Below, one piece after another: positions 48,315-61,353 of a DNA stretch of 64,000 bases. The position numbers and the translations under genes were made by a program. The notes beneath the pieces were generated by a model. It searched no databases. It had not been told where the DNA came from and saw nothing but the letters and a program-made list of their open reading frames with translations. The number at the start of each line of letters is the position of its first letter. Within the stretch, counting starts at the first letter, position 1. The stretch is from Pegea sp. RAD2-039 (taxonomy: Eukaryota > Chordata > Thaliacea > Salpida > Salpidae): assembly GCA_034620365.1 (NCBI GenBank), contig JAQGEQ010000133.1, positions 95,001 to 159,000 of the forward strand. The letters are read 5' to 3'.

Positions 48315-49480
48315 TATATTTCTCCTATTAATAGAATTGTATAAAAACCTATTATCACTAAGTACTTTGCAAGATGCCCTCTTGTATCTATTTATTAAAC
48401 AATTATTTATAATAGTAAGAAATATAAAATTTTTACAGTTCTTTTAATTTTTAGCTCGAATTTTAAACTTCTGTTTTTTCAAACAACTTATTTTGGTTCA
48501 TTTTATTTTGTTTATGTTTTACAAATAATATAAGAAAACTCAATATATTTGTAAACATTTATAAACAGTTTATTTACAATAGTTTTAAAAAGTAATTTTT
48601 CTACTTATTACACCAATATAATGAAATTTCAATTTAAATTACTTTTATGTTTCTATCTATAGAGAACTGAAACTCAGGTTGCTAATTGAATTTTCGTTGG
48701 AAATTATTTCACCTCTAAAGTTAACCCTTCAATTATTTTCTAACGATTTGTTATTGTCTAGAGCATAAAAGATCAAGTTCTAACGAAATAACTTTCCTAG
48801 TTTTTATATTGAGCTCTATGTCAACAAAAAATAAATAAAACATAATATTTATTACTTTTATTGCTTATTAGCATATTTACTTTTAACCATCAATGTTGAT
48901 ATTGTGTTGACTATAAACCTATTGCTTTATAACCATGATTCAGTATAATCAACATTATTATTTTATTAAGTAATCAGATGTAATTTTTTAAATTTATTTT
49001 CAGAACTAAGAAAACCAAAGTAATTATTTTACTGTTACTTGATATACAGTTGAACCGATAATATTATTATAACAATAATATTTTCAATAACCTTATTAGT
49101 CGATTAAGGCGCATGAAAAATTTAACGATACCACAAACGTAAGATTGTATATAGTTAATATATAACCGTATAGATTTCGAATAAACAGGATCCGTAAGAT
49201 CTGATAAGTATATAAACTATAAATTTTAGAAGATGCACCTTTGCATCTAATTAAAAAAGGTTTATATTATAGTAAAAATAACAAGTTTCTTCGTTTTGGC
49301 GAGATTGCTTGATGTTTACAAATTTCTTCTACAAATTCAAAATTAAATTTAAATTTTCTCTTAAATGTTGATTAAAGTTTTCAGTAATTTAATAAAATAA
49401 TTTTGGAGCATATAGCAGTTTTTCATAATTATTAATGATTTTTAAGAAACAAAGAGACTCAATACTTTTTGTTTAATTTG
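48315..49480 (+). repeat. 1.15-kb dispersed repeat R4, copy 2
   Basis: Direct copy of 3450-4605. Ends with a type B module: CCACAAACGTAAGATTG at 49131 and hairpin GATGCACCTTTGCATC at 49232-49247 (101 bases). Confidence 0.85.
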
Positions 49481-51709
49481 ATTGGAAATTCAAAGTAATT
49501 TGACTTGTGCTTCTTATAAAGTTCATTTTAGTTAAGAATGCATAATTGTTTATGTTTTAAAATATTTTCAAAATGTATAAACTACTTATCTACTATTTTG
49601 TCTTTTTTCTATGAAAATTTAAAACATTACTTAAATTCAAACGATTTACTTTTAAAATTCCACACATAAAAATTTAATCTAATTAATATTAAATCAAATA
49701 AATCTGCAAAGTACTTTATTTCTGATGGTTGAATGAAATCAAGGTAATAATCGTAGTTTAATTACTTAGTGGTTCTTTTTCATTTGCTCAAAAAAATAAA
49801 TTTCCTGGAATAAATAGAGAATTACAAAGTACTAACCAAAAAAAAACTAAAAGAAGATTGAATAAAATAAGACTTAAACATTCCAAATGATGACTACTGA
49901 CATAAATTTTCAACAAAAGATTTGTTATTAAAAATACATAAATTGATTTATTTAAATTTGGTCCCACAAACGCTAAACTGCAACAAAATTATAAACTATG
50001 AAACTTTGAACAACGAAATTCGATTTTGAAAGCTGGTTCCATCTGTTGAATAACAAATTTGAAGTTGAATGAATTTTCAACAAATTTCAATTTTTAAATA
50101 ACAAGAATTGCTTGAATTTCCTATATATGCAAATGATGAGATACAAATAAATAGTGAAGTAAATATAATAAAATAAAATTTTTTAATTCGTCAAAAGTTC
50201 ATTTAATTATTGTAAATATGTTTCTGATAATATGACAGAATGTTTACAAATAAACACTTTTCTTTCAAAAACATTTTTACTTTTAATTCAGTTTATAAGA
50301 AATTAAGCAACAAAATTCGTATTTTATAAATTTTTTTGATATTTTTTAATCGAAACCATTTAATATTAGTTGGATAATTATATTTTAGTCCTCTAACTAG
50401 TTTAGTGCAGTTAAAAGCTTTTTAGAGATTTAAAAAATATTCTTTTATTAGAAAATAATTTGATATAAATTGATTGAAAATTAGGTAGTTTGGCGGATGA
50501 TAAATATATGAATATTTTGCTGATGATGAAGAAATTATATCAAGGCTTTAAACTTCAAATATTTTATTAAGAATTAATTGACGATTAATTTTTAAATTTA
50601 ATTTTAAACTTGAAATGAAGAATAAATTTCTTTTTAAATTCATCAATAATTAGCAACTAATGTTTTAAAAAATAATAGAAAATTAAAAATTAACTTTTCT
50701 TATTTTGATGAAAACTTTCGAACCTTGATGAAAGTGTGCTTTTGATTGACAAGAAAATTTATCGTTGAATATATATTATTAAATTGCAAATTTTTCACAC
50801 CAAAAATGTTTAATGATAAACTATTGTCTGTTTGAATCTGTATATGACATTCATAATTGCAAATAGTTATAACAAGTCATCACCAAAAAATTAAATTATT
50901 TGCTTTTTATAACAAAAAAGACTTTTAAACATCTTATCAAAGAAATCCCTAGTATAATCTGGTAAATATAAAGTTTATAAAAAAAAATATATTTCAGTTT
51001 TTACAGATGTAATATAGATTAATTAAATAAATATTCAGTTGATTTAAATCAAATAACAAAATCAAGCAAAAATATTATTTATAAATTTTAGATTTTATGT
51101 TATTGAGAAGTTTTGATAATTTGAGAGAAACTTATTCCATCGTAATAAACATTTAAATTAAACATAAAAATATAAATACAAATATAAATTGTGGTTTTTA
51201 AAATTACAATGTAATAGTTTTTTATATTACTTCTTTTTTAATTCCATTGAAAAATTTCAATTTTTGTTGAAATGAAAAAACCAGAATTTCCAATTAACTT
51301 ATACTGTGAAGTAAATTGAACCAATAATAACATTAGAAAAATAGTATTTTCAACAACAATAACAATAAAGTGAAGCATAGTTAATATTTGAAGAAATTGC
51401 GACTTTAGGTAATTTATTGCTTTTTTATAACCATAGATAGTTATGACCTGGAAAATATTTCACCAATTTCTGGTCCATAATATGAAAGATGTACTTTTAT
51501 ATATAATTTATATCAAGTTTTTTGTATTACAAAAAGACAAAAATTTTCAGATTTCCTAAAAATACTTGGATCTTTGAGATTTTAAAATATATATTATTAA
51601 AATTAATCTTTAAAAATTTATCAACTTCTTATTATTATTATTATTTTTTTTTTATTATCTTTGAAATAATTTTGTTTATTATTTTCTTTTTTTGTTTATG
51701 TTTATATTT
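49481..51709. other. AT-rich repeat-derived sequence with one type A module
   Basis: CCACAAACGCTAAACTG at 49964 and hairpin GTTGAATGAATTTTCAAC at 50064-50081, 100 bases apart. A worn type B hairpin (AAGATGTACTTTTATAT) is near 51486. No gene; the 141-codon frame at 51522-51947 runs across a repeat boundary and is not conserved. Confidence 0.6.
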
Positions 51710-52810
51710 TTATAATTTTTCTTATCAACTTAAAAATCGATTTTTTATATTTCAGCATTATCTGTCAACAAGAAGTTTATTATTGAAACTAGAAAAATTT
51801 AATCGTTTGAACTTGATCCCACAAACACTAGATTTCAGAAAATTTATAAATAATGAAAATTACACTAAAACTAGACACTATAAACGTGTTAATAAAATTT
51901 TGGTATTTGGAGTTGAATTACTTTTCAATGAAATTATAATTAAGTAGAATAACTTGAGCTCTACAACAAAGAACAAAAATATTTCAAAGCTCTTGTAAAC
52001 ATGGTTACTGACAACGTGCTAGAATGTTTAGAAATACAAAACTTTTTTTTCAACAAAATTAGTATTTCTACTTCTTTAGATTAAAAAATAAAATTATTCA
52101 GCAAAATATATATATTTTTTGTTTTATATTATTTAACGGAAATCAATCAGTATCAGTTCGACAAATCTCTTTTTAATTATTTGAAAAGTTCAAATCAATC
52201 GACAAATATCAAGAAATTTGAAAATTTTTGTTCATTAGATGAAATATCAAAAAGTATTATCCGTTTATAAAATTGTAAACGTTTTAATTATTTAATTTTA
52301 ACCAACTAATTTAAAAATAGTAAATTTTGTACTAATATCAACTATCAATTTCTTTTAAATTATTAATATTGACAGTTATCTTATAGTTCATAATTTAATG
52401 AAAATTATTTTTATTTCGAAATAAGAACTTTGAGGAAAAAAACTAAAACTTTAAATTAGATTATCATTTTTAATTGCTGATCTTACAAGGAATCATTTAG
52501 CGTTCTATAGTCCTTATTCTAATGCTTTGAAGAATTTAGATAAAAGTATTTCAAGTTTTTGGTGAAAAGTAACCTGAAAAAGTAAACATGAACCATTCTA
52601 CAAATTATAATAATCTGTAAAATATTTTAACAGAAGACTATTGAAGGATTAAATATTTGTTGTTGTGCGCACCTTACAAAATAAATTATGAACCATTTTT
52701 ATTTCATATCTGAAAAACTAAAAATATTTGAAAATTATATTACACTTCTACAAGGAAGATGTAAATATCAAGCAATCAAAAATATAATTAAAAGAAAATT
52801 ACAATATTTG
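51710..52810 (+). repeat. 1.1-kb dispersed repeat R13, copy 2
   Basis: Direct copy of 38190-39300. CCACAAACACTAGATTTC at 51819 and hairpin GTTGAATTACTTTTCAAT at 51912 are 93 bases apart. It abuts the type B element starting at 52818. Confidence 0.85.
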
Positions 52811-52817
52811 ATAATCA

Positions 52818-54307
52818 GATGCAAACGTGCATCTTCCAAATAAATTGGTAGACGGAGAACAAGTGAATAAACGTCTCAACTTCCCCGTGAGCTTTACAGT
52901 ATTATATTATCTTCATTCAATCTTATATTTGTGGTATCAGTAAATTTTTCGATTGCTTTATTCAGTCGATAATGTTATTGATAATATCATTTTTAGCTTA
53001 ACTTCTTCTTAACGGATATTTTATTTCTGTATTCCTCTCAATGAATAATTTTGTTATTTGTAATTATCGTTATATAATATTAAATTTTTATTTAAACTGA
53101 ATGTTGTATAGTGTATATAGTATTAAAAAATTTAAATTAAATAGTACATTGGTCAATGTGGTTATTTAAAAACTGTATTGTTTTAGAAAATAAAAAACAA
53201 TATTTGTCAACAAAATGCTTATCAATAAAATTATAAAATTAATTTCATTTGAACTTGATCCCATACACTTCAGATTGCAACAACGTTTATAAGAAATGAA
53301 AAGTAGAATAAACTCAATTTTTCGTAAAGGATTGCAAAGTTTTCGAATTTGGACTTAAAGTACTTTACAATGAAACTATAAATAATAAATAAGTTTAATA
53401 ACTTGAGTTATTATTCATCACAAAATATGTTTGTAAACATGTTGTTGGTATTATGACAGATTTTTTACTAATTGAAAACTTTTCATTCAAAAAAACTAGT
53501 ATTTTGCTTTTTGTTATTATTTATTCGAAATCATTTATATCAGCTCGGCAATTCCTCTTTTGTCCATAGTTTATTGCATTTGACAAATATCAAAAAGTTT
53601 ACAAATTTTCTATCATAAGATGAAATATCAAATAATTTTATTTTGTTTCTAAAGTTTTAAAAATTGTAATTTTTTGCCGTTGATATATTAATTTACAAAA
53701 GGTAAAATTAACTTTTATGAATGGAAACTATATAACTTACTAACCTTTTCCAGATTCCTAAAAAAACAAAAATGACTAAATATGTTATATAATATTTCCT
53801 TTACAATTAAAGTAATACCCAAAAAATATTATAATTATATTAAATGATGTATTTTTGTAAGTGATTTTTTTGAAAACAAATCGTCTAGCGCCAAGTAACG
53901 GAAAAGGAAACAGTCGACTTGTTTTTTGTATGTTTATCTTTTTTTCCTGATTTGTTTACTTTATCTAAAACAATAAAGATTTTAAATAGTCACAGTAACC
54001 AACGTACTATTAATTTTTAATTTATAAAATACTTAATTATTGAGTTAAACCTAGAAATAAAATAACTGTTTTTGATAGATGCTAAGTTTAATGATATTTA
54101 AATTTAATTTGAACTAATAGTATCTTTATAAAAATAATATCAACAATAACTTTATCGATTGATTAAAGCCATCGAAAAATTTACCGACACCACAAACATA
54201 AGATTGAATGAAAATAATAAATAACCATAAATCTAACGGAGAAATGAAATCGTTTTATCTCGTAATTTGACTTTAAAACACTAATTTGGAAGATGCACTT
54301 TTGCAAC
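52818..54307. mobile_element. 1.5-kb element with type B modules at both ends
   Basis: Left end: GATGCAAACGTGCATC (52818) then TTCCAAAT; box ATTTGTGG at 52927-52934, 101 bases in. Right end: CCACAAACATAAGATTG at 54190, then TTTGGAAGATGCACTTTTGC ending in hairpin 54292-54307, 102 bases. The two ends are inverted repeats of each other through hairpin, spacer edge and box. Inside are a type A module (CCATACAC at 53261, hairpin about 53353) and an E-type motif (TAGCGCCAAGTAACGG, 53886). No coding capacity. Confidence 0.6.
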
Positions 54308-55220
54308 TGGTTTATCAAGTAAGTTTTTTCCAAGATAAAAATAGGATTTAGCGTTTTTTGAGATTGTTTGATGTTTACAAATTCCTTGTAAAAAAGTATA
54401 ACTTAAATTTTCTTTTAATCTTTTGTTATGCATTTAAGTCAACATTTTTTAACAAACAACCGTTTTTTTATGCCCAAAATCTGTCGATGTAACAAAGTAG
54501 TTTTGTTTTTCATAAGAATATCAGGATTGAGCGTTTTCTCTAAATTGCTCGAAAGTTTCTAAATTCTGTTTGCTGTTAGTAATTTTCTTTTTAATTTCTT
54601 TTAAATATTTTAAGATTCATCATATATTAAATTCCTTAGTTTCTTCATTGAGTATTTTATGCTATCTAAACAATTTTTATACAAACAATATGTTTTAAAT
54701 TCTTCATGATCAGTAAGAAACAACTATAATCTTAATTTGAAGTTTTAAAGACTATTTCATCATAAATCTTTTTTTTGAATCAAAAATGAAAAATTGAAAA
54801 TGCGAGTCATAATTTCAACAACTCTTAAATCTCTTTATAATAATAAATAGATCAAAAATCTGTTAACTACTTCAAAACTACTGCGTGTCGGTTAAAAATA
54901 ATCAAAATATTCTTCTAATTAATTCAAAAATATAAAATTAGTTCCTTATTGACTTTTAATTTCCTTAATCTTTTGATCAGAAGATGTTTTTATATCAATA
55001 TATGTGTTATCTCACGATACCATCTTATAAGTCAAATCTTATTGTAAAGAATGAATACTGAAGATATTAAACTTTTTGATAAATGAAGCTTATTAAAGAA
55101 ATATAATGATTTTGATTAAACGATATTAAAAGGAAATAACTTTAAACTAATCAAGTGTCTTGTCAATTTTTCAGAAAATAAGAACTTAAAATTTTCTACT
55201 AATTCACTGAATGAAGTTTC
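54308..55220. other. AT-rich sequence, nothing recognised
   Basis: No gene. Near 54360 the GATTGTTTGATGTTTACAAA block is shared with R4 and R13, so part is old repeat. Confidence 0.5.
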
Positions 55221-55635
55221 GTTGAAAAGTATTTCAACTCAAAATTATGGGAACAATTTTCTTTCACGAAGAAACGTTTGAAAAATATACTTTTCATTAC
55301 TTATAAACGTTGTTCCAATCTAGAGTTTGTGGGATCAAGCTAAAATACGATATTTTTTCTAATTTTAATAAAAAACTATTTGTTGACAAATAATGTTTAC
55401 ACAGAAATTTTAACTTAAAGCTGAAAAACAATTTTTATTGTAACTTTATTATTGGTACAAACAAAATTAGTATAAAATTGTAACAATATAAAATTTACCA
55501 AAATTTATTAGTTTAAAATTGATCCCACTAACTCTAAATTGTAACCAATTAATAATAAATTGTAGTAATTATTGTAGTGTAAACAACCTGTTATTATTTG
55601 TTTGGATTTGAATTACTTTTAACGAAAATCGATTA
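55221..55635. mobile_element. 0.4-kb element with facing type A modules
   Basis: Left: perfect hairpin GTTGAAAAGTATTTCAAC (55221-55238) and box GTTTGTGG at 55325-55332, 94 bases. Right: box CCACTAACTCTAAATTG at 55525 and worn hairpin TTTGAATTACTTTTAAC near 55616. This is the shortest and clearest minimal two-ended form in the window. Confidence 0.55.
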
Positions 55636-56691
55636 ATAAATACTAAGACTCCCTTGAGTTTCAATTAGCTACAATTAGCAACATAAAAGTAATTTATGTT
55701 TAACATTCGCTTTTTGACGTAAAAACATGTAACTAATAAAATGAACGAATGTTTACAAATTTTTATGAAACAAAATGTTGTAGCAAAATTAGTAATTTTA
55801 AAACAGACATTTTAAACATATTTTTCAGTCTGGATAATTATAAAACTTTCTATTCTCTATATTCTAGCAGAAATGAATTTAGAAAAATAGTTATTCAAAA
55901 TTTTTATTTTACGCTACTTGGCGCAAAAGAGGTTTATTTTTAAAAAATACTAAAATTAGCAATAAAAACTTTTTTAAAATTTTTAATTGTATTTAGCAAC
56001 TTTTTTTAATTTTTATTCGAGGGTTTTGTTGAGGTTACCATTTGTAGACTGCTAATAATTGCTGATGTCAATATGCAGTTGATTACCAAATTGATGGTTA
56101 GGCTCAACAATTAGGCTCAATTAGTTTTGTTAAACTCTCTGTGAGTTAAATTTCTAACTAATTTCAGTTCTTTATTTTCATTTTAGGATTAGTTCAAACA
56201 ATTTGACGCTATTAAAACTGTTCTCTAGTCATTAGTAAACTGTTTGTATATTATTTTTAAATAAGATTTTACAAATGAAAATTTTGATTCGATTATCAAC
56301 AATTGTTCAACAAATCATTTATATATTTAAATAATTTATAATAATAATAATAATTTATAATAATATAATGATAACTATTTTGTTTTTAAATCATTCAACT
56401 GCTACTTGGCAGCTAAAAAGTTAAAAGAATAAAGTTTTTTAAAGAATCACACTGACCAATGTACCATTAGTTTCTATTTTATGAAATACTATTTACACTA
56501 TAAAATTGTTTAACTTTCAGTTTTAATTAAAACTTAATATTATAAAACAATAAATAAAAACAAAAAAATAATTTATTGAGAAGAATAAAGAAATAAAATA
56601 ACCGTTAAGATAGAAGTTCAGTTAAAAATGATATTTTCAATAACATTGTTGATTGAATGAAGCCATCAAAAATTTACCGATACACAAACGT
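55636..56691. other. AT-rich sequence with two E-type motifs
   Basis: CGCTACTTGGCGC at 55912-55924 and CTGCTACTTGGCAGC at 56399-56413 can form GC-rich hairpins (CGC/GCG, CTGC/GCAG around TACTTG). Neither has a box at the usual distance. An ATAATAATAATAAT run is near 56340. No gene. Confidence 0.5.
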
Positions 56692-56781
56692 AAGATTGAT
56701 TGAAGATAATATATAACCGAAATGTTACGGTATAAATAGAAAGGTATTATTGTTTTATTTTGGAAGATGCACTTTTGCATC
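56692..56781 (+). repeat. Box-hairpin module, type B, short spacing
   Basis: ACACAAACGTAAGATTG at 56692 and the perfect hairpin GATGCACTTTTGCATC at 56766-56781. Spacing here is only 74 bases. Confidence 0.7.
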
Positions 56782-57332
56782 TAATTATCAAATGTTTTTT
56801 AGTTACATTTTCTTTTACTTTTTAATCATTGATTTATTCGTTTTAGTCAACATTTTTTTATGAACAACAGTTTTTCTACACAATATCTATCGTTACCACA
56901 AACGAAGATTATTTTTCATAAGAATATCAAGATTGAACGTTTTATATAAATTGCTTAAAATTGTTAAAATCTGTTTTTTATTAGTAGTTTTCTTTGTAAT
57001 TTCCTTTAGATATTTTTGGGTTTATTATTCCTTATTTTCTTAATTGAGTATTTTTGGCTATTCAAAAACTAAAAATACGGTTTCGCATTTTTAATGAGTA
57101 TTTTTTTTTACTAATTATATTTGTTTTGAAATTGGTCATTCGTTTCTAAATTATTTAAATTGTGAAGGTACTTGTTAACAGGATATTACTAAAAGATTAA
57201 TATCGGAAAATTTAAAAATGTTTAAAGTCTGTTGTTTATGGTGCTAGAAATCTAAACGAGTTTAACATTTTTTAAGAAAGTACAATGAAATCGGTCTACA
57301 AAATTATTAAATAATAATTAGTTAATTATAAA

Positions 57333-59630
57333 ATAAGTAAAAGCAAAAAAATTATTTGTTTAGATCACTACAGAGTTTACAAAAATTAGCTTTAAATTTT
57401 GGTAGTTAGTTAGCTTTTTCTATATTATTCTTTTAAATTAAATATTCTAAATAAAAATGCAATTAAATACAAGTATTCAACAAATTATCAATTCGTTTTT
57501 AAATTAATTAACCACTACTTAGCGGTTTCTAAAATAAATTGACCGTCCGTCTATACTAAATAAACGTTTCTGGAAGGGAAAAATCGGAATATATAAAAAT
57601 AGTTAAAGTCTGTTGTTTGTGGTGCTAGAAATCTAAACGAATCAAAGCTGTTTTTTTATTAAGTAAAATGTAATTAGTGTATAAAACAACTTCATGTAAT
57701 CGCCAAAGGTTGTTAACTTTTTTGTTGCTTTTGATAAAGCAGATTGTCTTAAATTAATTACAAACTTTTAAAGAGATATATCATTTACAGATATTAGTTT
57801 TATAAAATTTTATAAATTTATTTAAATAGTAGGAAATCTAGTTTGTTTTCTTATAAAATAAAAATTGAAAAATCATGAAATCTTAGTTTATTATGAACAC
57901 TATAATTTATATAAAGTTTTATGTGGCATTTGAAATAATTTGTTACATTGAAACTCTTTTGTTGAACTGTTTAACTCAGTTTAAAAAATATTTACAAAAC
58001 TAATGTAATCAATTTTCCTTTTAAAAAATACACTAAAAAAACAGTTATCTTGATTCGCTTCAAAAAACATACAGCAATATCAAAAATATTGAATTTATTA
58101 AGATTATTAATTAAAAAATTGTTTTAGATTCAGATTTATGTTATTCTAATCAAGATATTTTAACAGCTAGAGAGTGTATAAAATAAAATCAGAAAATTAC
58201 CAAATTTGGATTTGGTAAATGAAAACAAACATTAAAATTCATTTTAAATTTTATATACTAATTTTAATACTAAAACTACTTCTTTAAAAACAACTTTCAT
58301 TCTAAGGAAGCTCATTAGATGCAGATAAATAATAGGATTGCTGTAAGTGATAGTTATGTGTTAGCTTAATGACATAAACGTTTAATGAAAAAAAGTTTAA
58401 TTTGTTTATTTTTTTACTTTTCATGGTTTAAACTAACTGCTTGTTATATGCTTAAGAAATTACTGTAAAATAATAAAAACATGAAATATATTAAAAATAA
58501 AAATAAAAAGATTTCCTTTAACTTGATTTCTAAAGTCCTGTAAATTTTATAAATCATAATAATGTCATTTAAAGGGCTTCTTTTTTCGATGGCTTTATTC
58601 AATCAATAAATTTATTGTTGATAATATTGTTATAAAGATGTTATTAGTTAAATTTAAATTTCAGTATCAATAAACTGAGCTTCTATCAAAAACAGTTATT
58701 TTATTTTATTTTTTTATTTGTTTGGTATCACTTTCAGTTTACAGAAGATATTAAATAATACATTTAAATATATTTTATTTTATACACTCTCTAGCAGTTA
58801 AAATATCTTGATTAAAATAACATAAATCTGAATCTAAAACAATTTTTTAATGAATAATCTTAATAAATTCCATTTTTTGGATGTTGCTGCAGGTTTTTTG
58901 AAGCGAATCAAGATAACTGTTTTTTTTTATTGTATCTTTAAAAAGAAAATTGATTACATTAGTTTTGTAAATATTTTTTAAACTGAGTTAAACAGTTCAA
59001 CAAAAGAGTTTCAATGTAACAAATTATTTCAAATGCCACATAAAACTTTATATAAATTATAGTGTCCATAATAAACTAAGATTTCATGTTTTTTCATTTT
59101 TAATTTATAAAAAAACAAACTAGGTTTCCTACTATTTAAATAAATTTATAAAATTTCATAAAACTAATATCTGTAAATGATATAACTCTTTAAAAGTTTT
59201 TAATTAATTTAAGACAATCTGCTTTATCAAAAGCAACAAAAAAGTTAACAACCTTTGGCGATTACATGAAGTTGTTTTATACACTAATTACATTTTACTT
59301 AATAAAAAAACAGCTTTAATTTGTTTAGATTTTTAGCACCACAAACAACAGATTTTAACTATTTTTACATATTCCGATTTTTTCCTTCCAGAAACGTTTA
59401 TTTAGCATAGACGGACAATCAATTTAATTTTGAAACTGCTAAGTAGTGGTTGACTAATTTATAAACGAATTAATAATTTGTTGAGCAGCTGTATTTATTT
59501 GCCTTTTTTATTTATAAAATTTAATTTAAAAAACTAATATAGAAAAGGCTTACTAACTACCAAAATATAAAGATAATTTTTTTAAATTCTATAGTAATCT
59601 AAACAAATTATTTTTTTGCTTTTACTTATT
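57333..59630. mobile_element. 2.3-kb foldback element with long inverted arms
   Basis: Left arm about 57333-58196, right arm about 58776-59630, reverse complements of each other at high similarity across more than 850 bases, with about 580 bases between. Each arm carries a type E module: GTTTGTGG at 57615-57622 with AACCACTACTTAGCGGTT at 57510 (left), and CCACAAACAACAGATTTT at 59339 with AACTGCTAAGTAGTGGTT at 59434 (right). Both have 95-base spacing with hairpins outward. No open frame for a transposase, so it must be mobilised in trans if mobile at all. A transcript through it would form a long double-stranded RNA. Confidence 0.75.
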
Positions 59631-59880
59631 CAATATGGAAAAAATTCTAATTGAAACTGCTAAGTAGTGGTTGACTAATTTATAAACGAATTAATAATTT
59701 GTTGAGCAGCTGTATTTATTTGCCTTTTTTATTTATAAAATTTAATTTAAAAAACTAATATAGAAAAGGCTTACTAACTACCAAAATATAAAGATAATTT
59801 TTTAAATTCTATAGTGATCTATACAAATTATTTTTTTGCTTTTACTTATTTTATATGGAAAAAATTCTAATTGAAACTGC
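59431..59880 (+). repeat. Tandem duplication of 220-221 bp at the foldback edge
   Basis: TGAAACTGC starts at 59431, 59652 and 59872. The first two units are nearly identical, so the duplication is recent. The unit begins at the E hairpin and runs to the R11 block, copying the outer end of the foldback's right arm. Confidence 0.85.
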
Positions 59881-60085
59881 TTATGAGACTACTAAAATTA
59901 ACTCCACTTAAAATATACAGATAATAAGCTTTCTTACTTTTCAATTAAAAAAACAACTGAACTTTTAAAATAAGTTGTCAAATTTTTTTAAGCATACTTA
60001 ATTTAAGTTTAGAAAGACTATAAAAGACATCATTACCCCCTAACTGATAACAGCGACAAGCTTATCATTAGAAATTCTGTTCACT
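59830..60085 (+). repeat. Dispersed repeat R11, direct copy
   Basis: Inverted partner of 35918-36180, starting inside the second tandem unit. Non-coding. Confidence 0.8.
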
Positions 60086-60550
60086 GTGGAAACTATTTTT
60101 TAAATAATGTTTTATGTTGCATTTGTAATGATGGGATAATTTGAAGTTTAATTTTTAACGATTTAACTCTGTAAAAAAAATATTTACGAAAAAAAAATTT
60201 AATCAATTCTTTTTGAACAATGAAAAAAAAGAAGAAAATATTAATTTGCTTTGTAGCAAGAAACATGCACCAATCTGCAAATTGTACAATTCATTAAAGT
60301 GGTTCAATGAAATACTAATTCAGTTTCAGAATATTTGTTGTTGTAACCAAAACACGATAACTGCTAGATGGCGCAAAGAATGAAAAGGAAAAGTTTTGAC
60401 CCAAAATTGAATATTTAGTAGTTTTTGTTTACTATCAAAGCTAGTCATAATAGAAAAGTTACTTATTTAGAAGAAACTTTGATTTTGTAGAATTGAATTC
60501 AAAAATGTCACCAAAAAGTGAAAACAGTTTTTGTACATGCAATAAGATAA
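60085..60550 (+). repeat. Dispersed repeat R3, copy 3 (5' part)
   Basis: Matches the first 450 bases of R3, with CACCAATCTGCAAATTG followed by a CTCF-like variant CTGCTAGATGGCGC at 60361-60374. Also retains the AAAAATGTCACCAAAAAGTG block seen near 2022. Confidence 0.75.
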
Positions 60551-61233
60551 ATAAATAACTTCTAATTTTCTAAAACTGTAAATATACTTTACAGTATACA
60601 TAAAATTATTGCTAGAGATCAGCTGTAAGAATTATCAAAAAATTTGATGAACCTTTGTTAAAAATTGTAATTCTATTTGAAGTTTTCATTTCCACTATAG
60701 TGCGCTATCAAACATAAAAAATATTTCAATCTTAATATGATTTCGAAACATTATATTATTTATCTTGAAAATAGATTAAACAACTGATATTAGTTATTAA
60801 TATACAAAGTGATTTGCTTTTTAGTATTTGATAATCTAAAAATATATATTTGATGAGTATGTAAACAAAGATTATTTAGTTTATTATTGTTATAAACAGG
60901 TTAAGAACAAAAAACTCACATGGCTTCTGACTTGAATTTCTTTTAATGTTTATTTGTCAGCACGACCACTAAGTTTCTATTGAAGCATCAATGTAGAAAT
61001 CACTTGAAATCTGACTGAAATAAAACATCGTAAAGAATTAATTTCTCAACTTATTACAACCTTAGACTGATTTCGTTCGTATAACAAATAAGTTACCTCT
61101 ATATTCTTTAATAACTTATGTGTTAGTTTTAATGTCAAAATTATTATCTGAACATTTCTTGTCAACAAAAAGATTATTTTTATAGGAAGAAAAATTAAAT
61201 TCTAAAATCTGGGTAATTGATTTATACTTGATC
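60551..61233. other. AT-rich repeat-derived sequence
   Basis: Weakly similar to 37990-38190 (CACATGRCTKYTGACTT block). No gene. Confidence 0.5.
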
Positions 61234-61353
61234 CCACAAACTCTAGGCTGTAATGAAGTTATATGTAATGAAAATTATATTTACATGACAAGACTCTATG
61301 TAAATTTAGTACTAAATCTTGGATCCAATTTTGGAGTTGAAATACTTTTCAAC
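61234..61353 (+). repeat. Box-hairpin module, type A
   Basis: CCACAAACTCTAGGCTG at 61234 and the perfect hairpin GTTGAAATACTTTTCAAC at 61336-61353, 102 bases apart. Confidence 0.75.

Noticed and set aside
51522..51947. 141-codon open frame, the second longest in the window
   Set aside because: Its first half is low-complexity Phe/Ile/Tyr from a T-rich run; the second half is repeat R13, whose other copies have stops in this frame.
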